A DNA stretch of 6,513 nt from positions 1 through 6,513 of the forward strand of contig SXSO01000022.1 in the NCBI GenBank assembly GCA_005792205.1. Direction: 5' to 3'. This document shows, in pieces, positions 5,148 through 6,513 of this stretch. Made by a program: the position numbers and the translations under genes. The DNA comes from Bacteroidota bacterium (GTDB lineage Bacteria; Bacteroidota; Ignavibacteria; UBA10030; F1-140-MAGs086). Numbering within the stretch: the first letter of the stretch is position 1; every line of letters begins with the position of its first letter. Below the pieces are notes generated by a model that was given only the letters and a program-made list of their open reading frames with translations, was not told the DNA's origin and did no database searches.

Positions 5148-6513
5148 ATGATTGGTAGATATTTAATTCTTTTTGGAGCTCTATCATCATTTATTTCACT
5201 TATTTTCTACACTTTAAAACATAACAGTAATAAACAAAATGATTTTTTGCAAGTAGCACGAATTAATTTTCATGGAAGTGTTGTTGCAATAATTTTAAGT
5301 TCATTTTTTTTGCTTTATGCAATTCTCACACATCAATTCAAATATGCTTATGTGTGGAATTATAGTTCAACTGATTTGCCACTTCATCTTTTGATATCAA
5401 CTTTTTATGCGGGACAAGAGGGAAGTTTTCATCTTTGGGCTTTATATACTGCAATCATTGGATTGTTTTTAATTGAATATTCATCTAAACGCAATTGGGA
5501 AGTTGAAGTTATGATTGTGTTTAACTCAATTTTACTTTTTTTACTTTTGATGCTTGTAATAAAAAATCCTTATGAATTTATTTGGGAAAGATTTCCAAAT
5601 GAATTGATACATACAGGAAAAGTTACGGTATCTAATTTTATTTGGCTTGATGAAACAATTTCTAAATGGGCAGAAATTCCACTTGTAGGGAAAGGGTTAA
5701 ATCCACTTTTGCAAAACTATTGGATGGCGATTCATCCACAAATTTTATTTATTGGATTTTCTTCAATGTCGATTCCATATATTTTTTCTGTTGCTGCAAT
5801 GTTAAAAAAAGAATATCACAGTTGGATTAAAATTGCAAAACCATGGATGAATGTTGGTGCTCTCTTTTTAGGAATTGGAATCATACTTGGTGGATATTGG
5901 GCTTATGAAACACTTGGTTGGGGAGGATATTGGGGATGGGACCCTGTTGAAAATTCATCTTTAATTCCATGGTTAATCTGTATCGCTTCAATTCACACCA
6001 TGATATCTCAAGAAAAAAAATCTTCTTACATAAAGACCAATTTTATATTATCTATTTTATGTTTTATTTTAGTTTTATATTCCACATTTCTTACGCGAAG
6101 CGGAGTTTTGGGAGATAATTCAGTTCATTCTTTTGTAGATCCAGGAAATTGGGCTTATTGGGTTTTGCTTTTTTCAATTTTAATTTTTTCAATTTTTGGG
6201 TTTGGGTTATTTTTTATGAGAATAAAAGATTTTCCAAAAGTAGAAAATCAAGTAAAAGTTTTATCTCGTGAGTTTGCTTTATTTTTAGGAGCAGCGTCTT
6301 TAGTTCTTGTTTCAATTATTGTCATTGTTGGAACCTCTTCGCCAATAATTACAAATATATTTTTTGAAAAATCATCTTCAGTGGAAATTGCGTATTATGT
6401 TAAGACAACACTTCCATTTGGAGTTTTGATTGCACTTTTAATTGGAGTTGGTCAACTTTTGTGGTGGAATAATTTTAATTTTAAAAATTTTTTGAATAGT
6501 ATTATTTTTCCAA
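5148..6513 (+). CDS. ccmF: Cytochrome c heme lyase subunit CcmF (3' end outside window)
   Basis: From ATG 5148 the frame stays open to the window edge, giving 455 codons of a polytopic membrane protein. Family markers appear in order: AGQEGS (88-93), NPLLQNYWM followed by IHP with His196, the WWD motif WGGYWGWDPVEN (258-269), FLTRSGVLGDNSVHSF with His327, and GTSSP. His196 and His327 flank the WWD motif as the periplasmic heme ligands do in CcmF. His283, 18 residues after the WWD Asp265, matches the membrane histidine that holds heme b (His261 in E. coli). CcmF receives heme from CcmE and joins it to the CxxCH cysteines of apocytochrome c, usually with CcmH. The start follows the ccmE stop by 1 nt. 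The second heme-b histidine and the C-terminal periplasmic domain would lie beyond the window. Confidence 0.95.
   Translation, partial: MIGRYLILFGALSSFISLIFYTLKHNSNKQNDFLQVARINFHGSVVAIILSSFFLLYAILTHQFKYAYVWNYSSTDLPLHLLISTFYAGQEGSFHLWALYTAIIGLFLIEYSSKRNWEVEVMIVFNSILLFLLLMLVIKNPYEFIWERFPNELIHTGKVTVSNFIWLDETISKWAEIPLVGKGLNPLLQNYWMAIHPQILFIGFSSMSIPYIFSVAAMLKKEYHSWIKIAKPWMNVGALFLGIGIILGGYWAYETLGWGGYWGWDPVENSSLIPWLICIASIHTMISQEKKSSYIKTNFILSILCFILVLYSTFLTRSGVLGDNSVHSFVDPGNWAYWVLLFSILIFSIFGFGLFFMRIKDFPKVENQVKVLSREFALFLGAASLVLVSIIVIVGTSSPIITNIFFEKSSSVEIAYYVKTTLPFGVLIALLIGVGQLLWWNNFNFKNFLNSIIFP

Overview
The window is a compact, all plus-strand gene run from a very AT-rich bacterium (by eye well over 70% A+T, not counted). 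It is most likely from the Bacteroidota/Chlorobiota/Ignavibacteriota (FCB) assemblage. Three things point there: a secreted protein ending in a YPNPF...GVYFY...K domain of the FlgD-Ig / type IX secretion sorting type; start codons that almost all lack a Shine-Dalgarno sequence and have A-rich leaders; and a System I cytochrome c maturation cluster with the small CcmD-like protein and atypical CcmA sequence I associate with that group. I cannot name a genus.

Layout. Positions 2-142 hold the last 46 codons of a protein ending in an FG-GAP/VCBS-type Asp-rich repeat. Overlapping it by 13 nt is a 554-aa secreted putative zinc metalloprotease (130-1794; HELHH at residues 169-173) with a C-terminal sorting-like domain. 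From 1799 to the window end lies a cytochrome c maturation operon: ccmA (1799-2425), an unrelated outer-membrane beta-barrel gene (2480-3232), ccmB (3242-3904), ccmC (3901-4614), a 41-codon ccmD-like gene (4620-4745), ccmE (4754-5146) and the first 455 codons of ccmF (5148 to the edge). Apart from the 54-bp gap before the barrel gene, spacings run from a 13-nt overlap to 9 nt, so most of the window is probably one transcript.

How the genes work together. By family knowledge, CcmA (ATPase) and CcmB (membrane) form the ABC unit that drives release of heme-loaded CcmE from CcmC. CcmC loads heme onto CcmE at the outer membrane face, helped by CcmD. CcmF then takes heme from CcmE and attaches it to apocytochrome c. 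CcmE here has CxxxY in place of the common HxxxY, so heme would be carried on Cys114. No ccmG or ccmH lies in the window, but the sequence stops inside ccmF, so their absence from the genome cannot be claimed.

Points of most interest: the Cys-type CcmE, the beta-barrel gene splitting ccmA from ccmB, and a CcmA lacking the usual Q-loop Gln and switch His. I saw no RNA gene, CRISPR array, mobile element or convincing terminator, and no gene-free stretch exceeds 54 bp. No wholly new system is evident; this is a recognisable System I operon of variant form.
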